A DNA stretch of 64,000 bases from positions 1-64,000 of the forward strand of contig NZ_BMLW01000014.1 in assembly GCF_014645515.1 (NCBI RefSeq), read 5' to 3'. The notes under the pieces were generated by a model. The model saw only the letters and a program-made list of their open reading frames with translations, searched no databases and was not told the DNA's origin. A program made the translations under genes and the position numbers. This document shows positions 19,571 to 28,508 of this stretch, piece after piece. Within the stretch, counting starts at the first letter, position 1. Every line of letters starts with the position of its first letter. Source of the DNA: Oceanobacillus neutriphilus (lineage in GTDB: Bacteria; Bacillota; Bacilli; Bacillales; Amphibacillaceae).

Positions 19571-21424
19571 ATGAAAAAGCCATTTTATATATTTAGTCTG
19601 GTTGTGCTTTTACTTATTATCAGCCTGCCGGGGATTTTCAATCGGGCGGAAGTGGAGTCTGCTAATCGCATATATGAGATTATGATGCCGCTTGAAGATT
19701 TAAGAGCCATTGCTGAAGCAGAAAATCGTCCAGATGATGAAGTACTTCAAGAATTCAAAGCAGCCGGGCTTGAAAAAGTACAGCTGGATTTTTTAACACT
19801 GGCGCGGATGGAAGAGAATCAGCTGTTAAGTATTTATTCTGATGCGGAGCTTACAGAGGCATTGCGTTTTTCTCCGGAATATAAGGATAGCTATGTAGAA
19901 AAAGGAATCTATGTGACAATCCCCCGCCAGTCTTCCTATGAAAATCTTTTGGCGCAGCATTTTTATTTAGATTACCGGATTATTGGCGGAGAACGATTTT
20001 ATTATTTCACCGATCGGGGCGCCCTGGAAGAAAATATTGGCTATGATCCATATTCTATTCAAATGCTGCATAAGGCGGATATGGACTATGTATTTAGCCT
20101 GCCTAATCAAAACAGCCATGAATCAAGTACACTCTTACATAACTATAGACACCCTTCCCTTCAGGGTGTTTTATTCTCCTCGGGGGAAGTTACCGGTTAT
20201 CCTGTCGAGGAGGATATGCAAGCTACTCGTGATATTCTGCAAAAGAACGGCCTTTCTTTTTATCAGCAGGAATTTACTGCCCTCGCCGGCTTGCCCGGAT
20301 TGGCAAAAGAAACAAACTATCAATTTATTCGGCTGCATGGTATCACACTTGGTGAAAACTCGTTGGAAGATAGTGTACAGCAGGCTGTCCGGGCAATCAA
20401 GGAAAGAAATATCCGTTCGATTCTTGTTACTGCTGCTCCAGAAAGAGCAGCAGATGGGGTTCCTTTTATAGAAACACTTCAGCAGCAAATGCCTGCTCAT
20501 TTTATCCATGGAGATGCCCAGCCTTTTCAAACGATTGCTGCAGCAAATTGGATCCATCCCCTGCTTCTTTTGGCAGGTGTTCTTTTTGGTTACGGGTTGC
20601 TAAGCTTACTTCCTTTTAAAATCATTCGCATAGCTGTAGTTTCCCTGCTGTTTATCACAGGTGCTGCCTGGCTGATAACGGATTATTTAATCCTTTTAAA
20701 GCTGTTTGCCTGGCTGATTGCTGTGTTAACTGCAGTCTGCGCCGTGTTAATCAGTGCAAATTCAAGAGCAGGAATGTGGAAGTCTACCGAAAAAGGAGCA
20801 GCTGTCTGGCTCTCTTTTTTACAGGCGTTGGGAATAACCATGATTGGCATTCTGCTGATTATCGGGCTGTTAAATGGCAATGAATTTATATCGGGAGTGG
20901 AGCTGTTTCGTGGGATTAAGCTATTGCATATTGTCCCGCCGTTCCTTGTATTCCTTGCTTTATTTGGGTATTACCTGACAAAACAAAATCGCCATTCCTT
21001 ACAGAACATTTTCAATAAGGTAGTTCGTGTCTGGCATGTAATTGTGTGCTTTGGTCTCCTGCTGGTTTTTGCCTATTATATTATCCGGACAGGAAACAGC
21101 AGTCTGGTAAGCCCTTGGGAAATTACCATTCGTCATGCTTTAGAAGAAATATTATATGTTCGTCCGCGTACGAAAGAGTTCCTGATTGGTTACCCGGCAA
21201 TGATTATCGGTCTTTACTTTCTTCCGCGGTCGCCAATTATCGGGAGATGTTTGCTTGTCATTGGTTCGATTGGGTTCTTATCGATGATTAACACATTTAC
21301 CCATTTCCATTCCCCGCTCTTTGTTTCGCTATTGCGGTCTGTTTATGGGGTTGGATTTGGAGTTATCTTTGGTTATCTGCTTCTGTTTCTTGTGGTATGG
21401 GGACGTAAATACTGGGCAAAATAA
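19571..21424 (+). CDS. DUF5693-family membrane protein linked to csaB
   Basis: 617 residues. An N-terminal signal anchor (residues 5-22) precedes a roughly 300-residue extracytoplasmic domain, then about eight membrane segments from residue 325 to the end. Family resemblance is to DUF5693 proteins, commonly seen just upstream of csaB in Bacillales; biochemical function unknown. The soluble domain contains alternating alpha/beta segments (VLFSSGEVTGYP, RSILVTAAPE) that look like a barrel-type fold, but I see no catalytic signature. ATG with AAGGAG upstream; the flippase stop is 20 bases before and the csaB start 38 after. Its position between a flippase and a pyruvyl transferase suggests a part in making or exporting the secondary cell-wall polymer. 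Confidence 0.75.
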   Translation: MKKPFYIFSLVVLLLIISLPGIFNRAEVESANRIYEIMMPLEDLRAIAEAENRPDDEVLQEFKAAGLEKVQLDFLTLARMEENQLLSIYSDAELTEALRFSPEYKDSYVEKGIYVTIPRQSSYENLLAQHFYLDYRIIGGERFYYFTDRGALEENIGYDPYSIQMLHKADMDYVFSLPNQNSHESSTLLHNYRHPSLQGVLFSSGEVTGYPVEEDMQATRDILQKNGLSFYQQEFTALAGLPGLAKETNYQFIRLHGITLGENSLEDSVQQAVRAIKERNIRSILVTAAPERAADGVPFIETLQQQMPAHFIHGDAQPFQTIAAANWIHPLLLLAGVLFGYGLLSLLPFKIIRIAVVSLLFITGAAWLITDYLILLKLFAWLIAVLTAVCAVLISANSRAGMWKSTEKGAAVWLSFLQALGITMIGILLIIGLLNGNEFISGVELFRGIKLLHIVPPFLVFLALFGYYLTKQNRHSLQNIFNKVVRVWHVIVCFGLLLVFAYYIIRTGNSSLVSPWEITIRHALEEILYVRPRTKEFLIGYPAMIIGLYFLPRSPIIGRCLLVIGSIGFLSMINTFTHFHSPLFVSLLRSVYGVGFGVIFGYLLLFLVVWGRKYWAK

Positions 21425-21462
21425 GGAGATAAACATTAAAATTCCAAAAGGAGGATGTGACG

Positions 21463-22530
21463 ATGCACGTTATTTTATCCGGTTATTACGGTTTTGATAA
21501 TGCCGGCGATGAAGCAATCTTACATAGTATTATTGCAGCCTTGCGCCGGGAGAATCCAAGCATTGAAATCACTGTTTTATCAAACCATCCTCATCAAACC
21601 GAAAAAACATTCCAGGTTAAAAGTGTAAATCGGCACCGCTTTGCAGAAATTAATCAGGTTATGCGAGAGACAGATGGGTTAATCAGCGGCGGCGGTTCCT
21701 TATTTCAGGATGTTACCAGCAGCCGTTCACTGCTGTACTATGCCGGTGTTATTCAGCTTGCCCGATTCCATAAGGTTCCTGTATGTATCTATGCTCAAGG
21801 CATCGGTCCATTACGGAGATTATCCAGCAAGCGTCTGGTTTCTTATCTATTTAATCGTTCGCAATATATATCCGTCAGGGATAATGACTCTAAAATATTT
21901 TTACAGATGATTGGGGTAAAAGAGGCTATTCAGGTTGTACCAGATCCTGTCCTTGGACTGCAGACTACCTTTCCCGAAAAAAAGTCCGCTAATATTATTT
22001 GTGTTGCTGTACGTGCCTGGCTGGATCATCATGCCTATAAAAAGCAATTGGCTATCTGTTTAGATGGCCTCCACAAGCAGGGCTATACTATTGAATTTCT
22101 GCCGATGCATGGACAGCATGATTATGCAGCCTCTCTTGAAATTCAGCAGGCAATGCAGGCTCCAAGCAATATTCTCCCGGTTACTTCTTCCTTCACAGAA
22201 AAAATGGCTTCTATTCATCAGGCGGATGTACTTATCGGCATGCGTCTTCATGCTCTTATTTTTGCGGCAATGAGTCTGACACCTTTTGTCGCCTTATCCT
22301 ACGACCCCAAAATTAATGCGCTTACGAAGCAGTTTGATCAGTCTGTTATCGGGCATGTTGATCAGCTTAACTGGACTGCAGAAACCTTGTTAGAACAGGT
22401 GCAGGAGCTATTGGATGCCAAAGAGAAGCATCCTGCGCTTAGACAGCAGCAGGTCAAGCAATTACATCAGGAAGCACAGGCTACAGCGACAACAGCCTTA
22501 AATGCGTTTAAAAGGCATAGAATAAGTTAG
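21463..22530 (+). CDS. csaB: Cell-wall polysaccharide pyruvyl transferase CsaB
   Basis: 355 residues. Recognised by the N-terminal LSGYYGFDNAGDEAIL and by SGGGSLFQD, YAQGIGPL and RLHALIFAAM, the polysaccharide pyruvyl transferase (WcaK/CsaB) pattern. CsaB adds ketal-linked pyruvate from phosphoenolpyruvate to the secondary cell-wall polymer, the ligand that SLH-domain proteins bind. The ATG at 21463 sits 8 bases after AAAGGAGG; the GTG at 21457 is only 2 bases away and unlikely. Last gene of the flippase-DUF5693-csaB operon. It predicts SLH-anchored surface or S-layer proteins elsewhere in the genome; none is in this window. Confidence 0.9.
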   Translation: MHVILSGYYGFDNAGDEAILHSIIAALRRENPSIEITVLSNHPHQTEKTFQVKSVNRHRFAEINQVMRETDGLISGGGSLFQDVTSSRSLLYYAGVIQLARFHKVPVCIYAQGIGPLRRLSSKRLVSYLFNRSQYISVRDNDSKIFLQMIGVKEAIQVVPDPVLGLQTTFPEKKSANIICVAVRAWLDHHAYKKQLAICLDGLHKQGYTIEFLPMHGQHDYAASLEIQQAMQAPSNILPVTSSFTEKMASIHQADVLIGMRLHALIFAAMSLTPFVALSYDPKINALTKQFDQSVIGHVDQLNWTAETLLEQVQELLDAKEKHPALRQQQVKQLHQEAQATATTALNAFKRHRIS

Positions 22531-22593
22531 AGGAAGATAAAATAAACGAGATGAGGGACTTTCATTTTCCAGCCCTTTGATTGTTTAAACCAC

Positions 22594-22624
22594 AAAAAGC
22601 AGCGACCTCAATCACTGCTTTTTT
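22594..22624. terminator. Bidirectional terminator between csaB and tagO
   Basis: AAAAAGCAG and CTGCTTTTTT form a short stem with an A-run before and a T-run after, so it can act in both directions. It overlaps the last codons of tagO. Confidence 0.75.
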
Positions 22625-23717
22625 TTGATTTCTTTCTTTTTTTAAACGGTTTAAATATAAACGTCTTCACCCGGCGGAGCATCGTTACTACCGGCCTTTT
22701 CCCTCCCATAACAAGCCCGGCCAGCTCTGCAAAAATATGTAATAGAACAATCATTATAGCTGTAAATAAAAGAGAAATTGTTAAATCCGCTTCTGAGAAG
22801 AGAATACCTATTACCCCAAATAATGCACTGAACAGATAAATAATCACAACTGCTTTTCGATGGCTGTAGCCGGCATCAATTAATTGGTAGTGAATATGAC
22901 GGCGATCTGCCGCCATGATGCTTTCTTTATTATACATGCGGCGAATCATCGCAACCAGTGTATCAAAGATAGGCACGGCCAGGATTACTACTGGAATAAT
23001 AAAACTGAAGAAGGTAATGTTTTTAAACAGACCTAAGATCGAAATAATTGCCACGACATACCCCAGGAGATTCGAGCCGGTATCCCCCATATATATCTTG
23101 GCAGGATAAAAATTATGATATAAAAAGCCGATATTTGCCCCAATAAAGGTAATACATAAGTAAGCAACCAGCACTTGATAATCGACAAGCGCCATTGCAA
23201 AGATGCTGATCATCGCAATGGTTGTTACTCCAGTAGCCAGGCCGTCTAATCCATCGATTAAATTAATGGCATTGGTAATCCCAATAATCCAGAAGAAGGT
23301 AAGTACAGGACCTAAAAAGCCCAGCTCAACGACTCCCATAAGCGGGATTGTAATCCGTTCAATTACCAGACCGGCATAAATAAGCAGGCTTGCAGCAATG
23401 ATTTGCCCCGATAATTTTACGAGAGGCCGTATGGTGTATTTATCATCAAGTGCACCCGTAATCAGAATGATAATCGAGCCAATCAGAATTTCATCTATAT
23501 AAATATGTCTTGGCTGCAAATAAATCATACCAAATAAAGCACCGATAAAAATGGCTAATCCACCTAATCTCGGTGTTACTTTTTGATGTATTTTCCGGTA
23601 ATTCGGTTTATCCATTGCCCCTATTTTCACCGCCAGCTTCTTTACCGGGTACGTCGCCAGTAAAGTCGTAATGGCAGAAATTAAAAAGGCTATTGCTAAA
23701 TCTACATAGTTAAACAT
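22608..23717 (-). CDS. tagO: Undecaprenyl-phosphate N-acetylglucosaminyl-1-phosphate transferase
   Basis: 369 residues, about 11 membrane segments. TagO/WecA/MraY-family signatures: KIHQKVTPRLGGLAIF, the acidic DDK of GALDDKYTIRP, NLIDGLDGLATG, and the cytoplasmic DRRHIHYQLID His motif. It transfers GlcNAc-1-phosphate from UDP-GlcNAc to undecaprenyl phosphate, the committed step for wall teichoic acids and other wall glycopolymers. It can thus feed both the tagB/TagF-like enzymes and the csaB pathway here. The Lys/Ser-rich C-terminal tail (KKRKKSKKSSD) is cytoplasmic. TAGGAGAATACT precedes the ATG. Transcribed alone, convergent with csaB. Confidence 0.93.
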   Translation of the reverse strand: MFNYVDLAIAFLISAITTLLATYPVKKLAVKIGAMDKPNYRKIHQKVTPRLGGLAIFIGALFGMIYLQPRHIYIDEILIGSIIILITGALDDKYTIRPLVKLSGQIIAASLLIYAGLVIERITIPLMGVVELGFLGPVLTFFWIIGITNAINLIDGLDGLATGVTTIAMISIFAMALVDYQVLVAYLCITFIGANIGFLYHNFYPAKIYMGDTGSNLLGYVVAIISILGLFKNITFFSFIIPVVILAVPIFDTLVAMIRRMYNKESIMAADRRHIHYQLIDAGYSHRKAVVIIYLFSALFGVIGILFSEADLTISLLFTAIMIVLLHIFAELAGLVMGGKRPVVTMLRRVKTFIFKPFKKRKKSKKSSD

Positions 23718-23854
23718 AGTATTCTCCTAAATCTTACAATTCACTTGCATCCAGCTTCTATTCAGCTGACCGCAGTAAAGAGAACTGGGTAAGCTTCCTA
23801 TTCCATTTCCATAACATTTCTTTTTTCGACATTTTTTCCTGTCGGCTTCTTTAA

Positions 23855-23884
23855 ATTATATAAGACTCTTCCTAGATTGCGCAA
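23855..23884 (-). promoter_or_regulatory. Candidate sigma-A promoter of tagO
   Basis: On the minus strand, TTGCGC (23884-23879), an 18-base spacer and a perfect TATAAT (23860-23855), about 140 bases before the tagO ATG. The rest of 23718-24024 shows no gene. Confidence 0.5.
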
Positions 23885-24024
23885 TGATTTATCCCATTAT
23901 TCTTCGGGAAACTTTCATGGCGGGCTTCTTTCCAGACTAAAATAGGTAAAGGGAAGCTTTTATTGAGGATAAAGTTATGGTACATTCATTATTAATCAGT
24001 TTCTTGAGAAGGAGGTGCTCCTGC

Positions 24025-24438
24025 GTGTATTTATATATTTTTGTATTAGCAGCTGTTATCGCTGTGCTTGGGATAATTCGTGTATTTCGTTCCACCGTGG
24101 ACAATATGCTGACCGAGCCCGAAAAGGTTCAGCAGTATATGTCGGGCTTTTTCACGAAGGTTGCTCTGGTCGAATTTTTACCTATCATCCTGGTTATACT
24201 CGGCTTTGTTTTTCTGCAGGGAGAACAGCAGGAAATGGCTGACGCCTATGTTCCTATTGCCATTATTGTCATTTTAATTATTTTTAATATGTTTTATGTT
24301 TTCTCTCAGCGTTCGCCTGCAGGTAATGTCGAACAGGATATGAAACAGCGTATTCAAACGCTGATATTTCTTACGATAGCTTTAGCAAACTCGATACCTT
24401 TTATTGCAATTATTTTTATAGTTCTGTCTGTAAATTAA
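24025..24438 (+). CDS. Four-helix membrane protein resembling a doubled ATP-synthase c-subunit
   Basis: 137 residues from a GTG at 24025, with AAGGAGG ending 9 bases upstream; an in-frame ATG at 23977 has no such site. Four membrane helices form two hairpins. Helix 2 contains ALVEFLPIILVILGF, very close to the ion-binding helix of F-type c-subunits (IALVEALPIIGVVIAF), with the carboxylate at Glu50. Helix 4 has the matching IALANSIPFIAIIF, where Glu is replaced by Asn122. Polar loops (LTEPEKVQQ, GNVEQDMKQ) sit where c-subunits have their cytoplasmic loop. The layout, duplicated with one carboxylate lost, recalls V-type proteolipids. I do not recognise a named family. It stands alone, far from the atp operon at 60-64 kb; function unknown. 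Confidence 0.75.
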   Translation: MYLYIFVLAAVIAVLGIIRVFRSTVDNMLTEPEKVQQYMSGFFTKVALVEFLPIILVILGFVFLQGEQQEMADAYVPIAIIVILIIFNMFYVFSQRSPAGNVEQDMKQRIQTLIFLTIALANSIPFIAIIFIVLSVN

Positions 24439-24467
24439 TCCTGGTGTTTATTACATCAGGATTTTTT
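24437..24467 (+). terminator. Intrinsic terminator after the c-subunit-like gene
   Basis: AATCCTGGTG and CATCAGGATT form a 10-bp stem with one G-T pair and a 7-base loop, followed by TTTTT. It starts at the stop codon, so the gene is monocistronic. Confidence 0.85.
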
Positions 24468-24598
24468 GTCTGCTTCTTCTGCTGTGTTTAAAAACTTCAG
24501 GCTAACTTAGTAATTTCAGATTTATGGCTTTCTTTCACCGCTTTATTTACTTATAATATAGAATGTTATCGTTCTGATTCGGAAATGGGGGTTATGTT

Positions 24599-25351
24599 TT
24601 GAGTAAGCCGTCTGTCACAGTAGAAAAAATATGTTTACTGGCCGGGAAAATTATGCTGGCTTCAGGAGCTGAGACTTATCGGGTGGAGGATACGATGGAC
24701 CGGATCGCACAGTGCTATGGTGTAGAAAACCCTCAGAGCTATGCTACCCTGACCGGTTTACACTTTTCACTGGATTATACATCAAGCAGTTATTTCTTAC
24801 GGATTACCAAGCGGGCTACTGACCTGCATAAAATAGATGAGGTAAATCAGCTTTCACGGGAAATTGTTGCCAATAAAATGCCGCTTTCAACTGCCTATGA
24901 CAAGCTGAAAGCTTTAGAAAAAAATGTACCGGCTTTTTCTTTAAGCTTTCAAGTTCTGGCGGCCGCATTGGTCAGTGGATGTTTCTCTCTCATGTTCGGC
25001 GGGATCTGGCCGGATTTTCTGCCGGCTTGTCTAGCTGGCGGAATAGGCTATCTGACAATGATTCTTTTTGATAAAATGATTGAGATTCGTTTTCTTGCAG
25101 AGTTTTTTGGAGCATCGTTCGTCGGTTTAATAGCCTTATCCTGTTTTTCGTTGGGATTTGGCGGCAGTCTGGAAATGATTATTATCGGTGCTGTGATGCC
25201 CCTTGTTCCCGGACTTCCTATTACCAATGCCATCCGTGATTTAATGGCCGGCCACCTTGTTTCCGGTGTTTCGAAGGGAATTGAGTCCCTGCTCACTGCT
25301 GTGGCAATCGGAGCAGGGATTGCGATTGTTTATGGGTTCTTCCCGGTTTAA
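24599..25351 (+). CDS. ThrE-family exporter, large subunit (YjjP-like)
   Basis: 250 residues. The N-terminal soluble part contains KIMLASGAETYRVEDTMDRIA and the C-terminal part five membrane segments with MPLVPGLPITNAIRD, the ThrE (threonine/serine exporter) N-terminal family pattern. In many Firmicutes the exporter is split into this protein and a smaller YjjB-like partner, which here follows 51 bases downstream. The start is TTG at 24599 with GGGGG 7 bases upstream; the nearby ATG at 24594 runs straight into a stop. Substrate is predicted from family only: threonine, serine or another small metabolite (YjjPB has been linked to succinate export in enterobacteria). Confidence 0.85.
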   Translation: MSKPSVTVEKICLLAGKIMLASGAETYRVEDTMDRIAQCYGVENPQSYATLTGLHFSLDYTSSSYFLRITKRATDLHKIDEVNQLSREIVANKMPLSTAYDKLKALEKNVPAFSLSFQVLAAALVSGCFSLMFGGIWPDFLPACLAGGIGYLTMILFDKMIEIRFLAEFFGASFVGLIALSCFSLGFGGSLEMIIIGAVMPLVPGLPITNAIRDLMAGHLVSGVSKGIESLLTAVAIGAGIAIVYGFFPV

Positions 25352-25402
25352 GGAGATTTCAAAAAATATTTAGGTAGCCTATCGATTGGAGGATGGAATA
25401 AA

Positions 25403-25846
25403 ATGTTAGAGATAATTGTACAGCTTGCCGCCAGTTTTATTGCATCCGCTGGCTTCGGGGTATTATTTAATGCACCTAAGAAATCATTAATTCCATGCGG
25501 CCTTGTCGGAATGACCGGCTGGATTTTCTTTTATACCCTGACGAATCATCAGGTAGACATCGTTGCTGCAACAGCGTTCGCAGCTATCCTTGTCTCTATT
25601 CTCAGTCAGGTTTGTTCACGTATTCTAAAACGCCCGATTATTATATTCACCGTATCCGGTATTATCCCGCTTGTTCCCGGCGGTGTTGCCTATAATGCCA
25701 TGCGGAACTTTGTCGAAAACGATTATAATACAGCTATTCAGCTCTCTGCCCAGGTGATGCTGCTGGCTGGAGGTATTGCGATCGGTTTAATGTTTTCCCA
25801 GGTTATTAATCAAATTATGACGAAGCTGCAGAAGGCGAAGCAGTAA
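25403..25846 (+). CDS. ThrE-family exporter, small subunit (YjjB-like)
   Basis: 147 residues with four to five membrane helices and the family motif SGIIPLVPGGVAYNAMRNF, equivalent to the LVPGLPITNAIRD motif of the upstream partner. Together they make up one full ThrE-type transporter in the cytoplasmic membrane. ATG with TTGGAGGATGG upstream. No regulator or amino-acid biosynthesis gene is adjacent, so the substrate cannot be narrowed. Confidence 0.87.
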   Translation: MLEIIVQLAASFIASAGFGVLFNAPKKSLIPCGLVGMTGWIFFYTLTNHQVDIVAATAFAAILVSILSQVCSRILKRPIIIFTVSGIIPLVPGGVAYNAMRNFVENDYNTAIQLSAQVMLLAGGIAIGLMFSQVINQIMTKLQKAKQ

Positions 25847-25890
25847 TCTGCGCAGGAGTTTCTTTCGTTAATCTTTCATTTTATATTAAA

Positions 25891-25927
25891 AAGTGAGCCG
25901 ATTCTCATATGAAAACTGGCTCACTTT
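25891..25927. terminator. Strong terminator between the ThrE pair and the Rpn remnant
   Basis: AAAAGTGAGCC and GGCTCACTTTT form an 11-bp stem with T-runs on both outer sides, so it probably works in both directions. Confidence 0.85.
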
Positions 25928-25964
25928 TTTTATTTTTTCAGAGCTGATCCCCTATTCTTTTTGC

Positions 25965-26582
25965 TCATTCGCCCGCAAGTTTTTTAATTTCTTCCTGGCT
26001 ATATTCTGTGATGTCTTCTATTTCACTGATAGACATGCCTTTTTCTATCAATTTTAAAACGATTTGCTGCCTTTCTTTTTTTCTTCCCTCTTTTATACCT
26101 TCCTGTTTTCCTTCCTGCTTCCCTTCTTCTTTACCTCTCTCAAAATATGAGTTTGGCAGCTGCAACACGACTTCCTTCTCCTCTTCCGGCAAGTTTTCAA
26201 TTTCCTCCATCATTTGCGCTTCCTCCTCTTTATTTAGTTTCAAATAGGTCTCAAAAAATCCATATAGAAATGTTGTTTTAGCAGGGTCTATTTTCATCCG
26301 GGTAATCATGCGCAGAAATTCTATCTTCACCTGGACACGTTCATGCTCTTCATAACCCATCTGACTGAGTAATGCGGCTACGGCCGGGTTATCTGATTGA
26401 ATATATTCTCTCCAGTTTTTCTTTTTCAAGTGTAATTGTAAAAAATTAAATTGAAGTACATTTTGTGTAGGTGTATCTATTCGGAATTGAGTTGGTTCTT
26501 CTTTTTCCCTATTATAACTCAAAACAGCGATGGGTTGAATCGGTTTGCGGTGTTTAGCATAGAGGTAAGAAAAATATTTATT
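25965..26582 (-). pseudogene. 5'-truncated Rpn-family (PD-(D/E)XK) nuclease/transposase remnant
   Basis: The open frame continues upstream of its only plausible start (TTG at 26522) through family-like sequence (YAKHRKPIQPIAVLSYN) to a stop at 26583-26585. The part kept corresponds to the C-terminal region of Rpn-family recombination-promoting nucleases, including the charged GKQEGKQEGIKEGRKKERQ repeat and a C-terminal helix pair. The N-terminal PD-(D/E)XK catalytic core is missing, and no remnant is visible further upstream. Rpn genes are mobile and often decay. A short product from TTG is possible but would lack nuclease activity. Confidence 0.75.
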
Positions 26583-26585
26583 TTA

Positions 26586-26969
26586 CCAATCGTCTCAAAA
26601 TAAGTCCACTGTTTTCATAGCTAAACTTGCTTAAAACCTGCCCTATTAATAAAAACACAGCTATTCCGCTTCTACTGTTAACGCTTTATTTTCCATTACT
26701 AACAGGTTGTTCCATTTGAATTCTGAAAAGTTAATTTATTTTCTCGTTTTTACAGGTATATATATTGACAAAGATACCGTTCATTCTGTAAAGTTAATGA
26801 TTAATCCCCTTCTAATCTTTAGGGTATTTTTAATGTTTTTAAAGGGTGTTCAAAGGTTCAATAAAATAACGCATTAACATAAAAAATATTAGCAGAAAGG
26901 TTATTTTAACAGCTTTTTGAATAAGCACTGTTAACATCTTTATCAACTAAAGAATTGAGGAATTTAATC
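26586..26969. other. Intergenic region upstream of zwf
   Basis: No gene is visible. It contains the candidate zwf promoter and AT-rich leader; no riboswitch-like structure or terminator is evident. Confidence 0.4.
26765..26794 (+). promoter_or_regulatory. Candidate sigma-A promoter of zwf
   Basis: A perfect TTGACA at 26765-26770, an 18-base spacer and TAAAGT (4 of 6 matches to TATAAT) at 26789-26794, about 175 bases before the zwf start. Confidence 0.4.
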
Positions 26970-28445
26970 ATGAGTGAAACTATACAACCGAAAGCAACTA
27001 TCGTGATTTTTGGAGCAACTGGAGATTTGGCAAACCGTAAATTGTATCCATCTATCTATCGTCTTTATAAGAGCGGGAAATTAGATGAAGATTTTGCAGT
27101 TATCGGTCTTGCCCGCCGTGGATGGAATAATGATATTATCCGCGAAAAAGTAGAGGAATCGATTCAGGGCTTAATTTCTGAAGGCGAAGACGTATCCGAA
27201 TTCACTTCTCATTTTTACTATAGATCTTTTGATGTGACTTCTACAGATTCCTATAATGACTTAAGGGATATGGTGGAGTCTCTTGAAAAAGAATATCATA
27301 CCGGTGGAAACCGCCTGTTCTACTTAGCAATGGCTCCAGACTTTTTCGGAACAATCGCAAATCAGCTGAAAAACCATGGTTTAAAGGAAACTTCAGGCTG
27401 GACACGATTAGTTATCGAAAAACCATTTGGACATGACTTACCGTCTGCTAAAAAGCTGAATAAAGAACTTCAGGCTGCTTTTGATGAAAATCAAATCTAC
27501 CGTATTGACCATTATCTTGGAAAAGAAATGGTTCAAAACATTGAAGTTATCCGTTTTGCGAACGGGATCTTTGAACACCTGTGGAATAATCAGTTTATCA
27601 ATAATATTCAAGTTACCAGCAGTGAGACACTTGGTGTAGAAGAACGTGCGCACTATTACGATAAATCCGGTGCTACGAGGGATATGATTCAAAACCATAT
27701 GATGCAAATGGTTGCCCTGCTCGCTATGGAGCCGCCGATTAATCTTAGCACAGAGGAAATCCGTTCTGAAAAAATAAAGGTATTACGCGCATTGCGTCCG
27801 ATAAAAGAAGAAAAAGTCAGCGAGTATTTTGTCCGGGGCCAGTATGGTGCCGGGAATGTAAATGGCGAAGAGGTCATCGGCTATCAGGATGAAGCAGATG
27901 AGTTAAAAGGTTCTGAAACAGAAACCTTTGTTGCCGGAAAGCTGGCAATTGATAATTACCGTTGGGCCGGTGTTCCTTTTTATATTCGCACAGGAAAGCG
28001 TATGAAAGAAAAATCAACAAAAATTGTTATCGAATTTAAAGATATTCCTATGAACCTTTATCATAAAAAAGATGATTTACGCAATCCGAATCTGCTTGTC
28101 ATTAACATTCAGCCAAATGAAGGAATTACACTTCACCTGAATGCGAAGAAAACAGGTAATGGCAATTTAACAGAGCCTATTCAGCTTGCTTATCATCAGG
28201 ATGCCCAGGCCGGGATTAACACGCCGGAGGCTTATGAAAAGCTTATCTACGACAGTATGCTTGGCGATGCAACCAACTTTACACACTGGGATGAGGTAGC
28301 ATTGTCCTGGGAATTTGTCGATCGTCTGTTAGCCAGCTGGGCAAGTCAAAAGGCGGAATTCCCGAATTATGAATCTGGATCTATGGGACCAAAAGCTGCG
28401 GATGAATTGCTTGAAAAAGATGGATTCCGCTGGTGGCCTGAATAA
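26970..28445 (+). CDS. zwf: Glucose-6-phosphate 1-dehydrogenase
   Basis: 491 residues, the standard length. It oxidises glucose-6-phosphate to 6-phosphogluconolactone with NADP, the entry to the oxidative pentose phosphate pathway in the cytoplasm. Visible: the N-terminal dinucleotide-binding IFGATGDLANRKLYP, the substrate-binding RIDHYLGKEMVQN with catalytic-site His, and IRTGKRM near the C-terminal domain. The ATG at 26970 is 8 bases after GAGG; the TTG at 26955 lies before that site. Monocistronic between its own promoter and a terminator; no gnd or pgl neighbour. Confidence 0.96.
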   Translation: MSETIQPKATIVIFGATGDLANRKLYPSIYRLYKSGKLDEDFAVIGLARRGWNNDIIREKVEESIQGLISEGEDVSEFTSHFYYRSFDVTSTDSYNDLRDMVESLEKEYHTGGNRLFYLAMAPDFFGTIANQLKNHGLKETSGWTRLVIEKPFGHDLPSAKKLNKELQAAFDENQIYRIDHYLGKEMVQNIEVIRFANGIFEHLWNNQFINNIQVTSSETLGVEERAHYYDKSGATRDMIQNHMMQMVALLAMEPPINLSTEEIRSEKIKVLRALRPIKEEKVSEYFVRGQYGAGNVNGEEVIGYQDEADELKGSETETFVAGKLAIDNYRWAGVPFYIRTGKRMKEKSTKIVIEFKDIPMNLYHKKDDLRNPNLLVINIQPNEGITLHLNAKKTGNGNLTEPIQLAYHQDAQAGINTPEAYEKLIYDSMLGDATNFTHWDEVALSWEFVDRLLASWASQKAEFPNYESGSMGPKAADELLEKDGFRWWPE

Positions 28446-28467
28446 AACCACACGGTTATAACGAATA

Positions 28468-28508
28468 AATAAGCCCCTTGCAGTTTAGTCAGCAAGAGGC
28501 TTATTTTT
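28468..28508. terminator. Bidirectional terminator after zwf
   Basis: ATAAGCCCCTTGC and GCAAGAGGCTTAT make a long stem around a 10-base loop, followed by TTTTTT on the plus strand and preceded by A-rich sequence. It also serves the convergent small gene at 28508. Confidence 0.85.

Noticed and set aside
23977-24024. Longer N-terminus for the c-subunit-like protein
   Set aside because: The extension (LLISFLRRRCSC) lacks a ribosome site and would cover AAGGAGG, which is well placed for the GTG at 24025.
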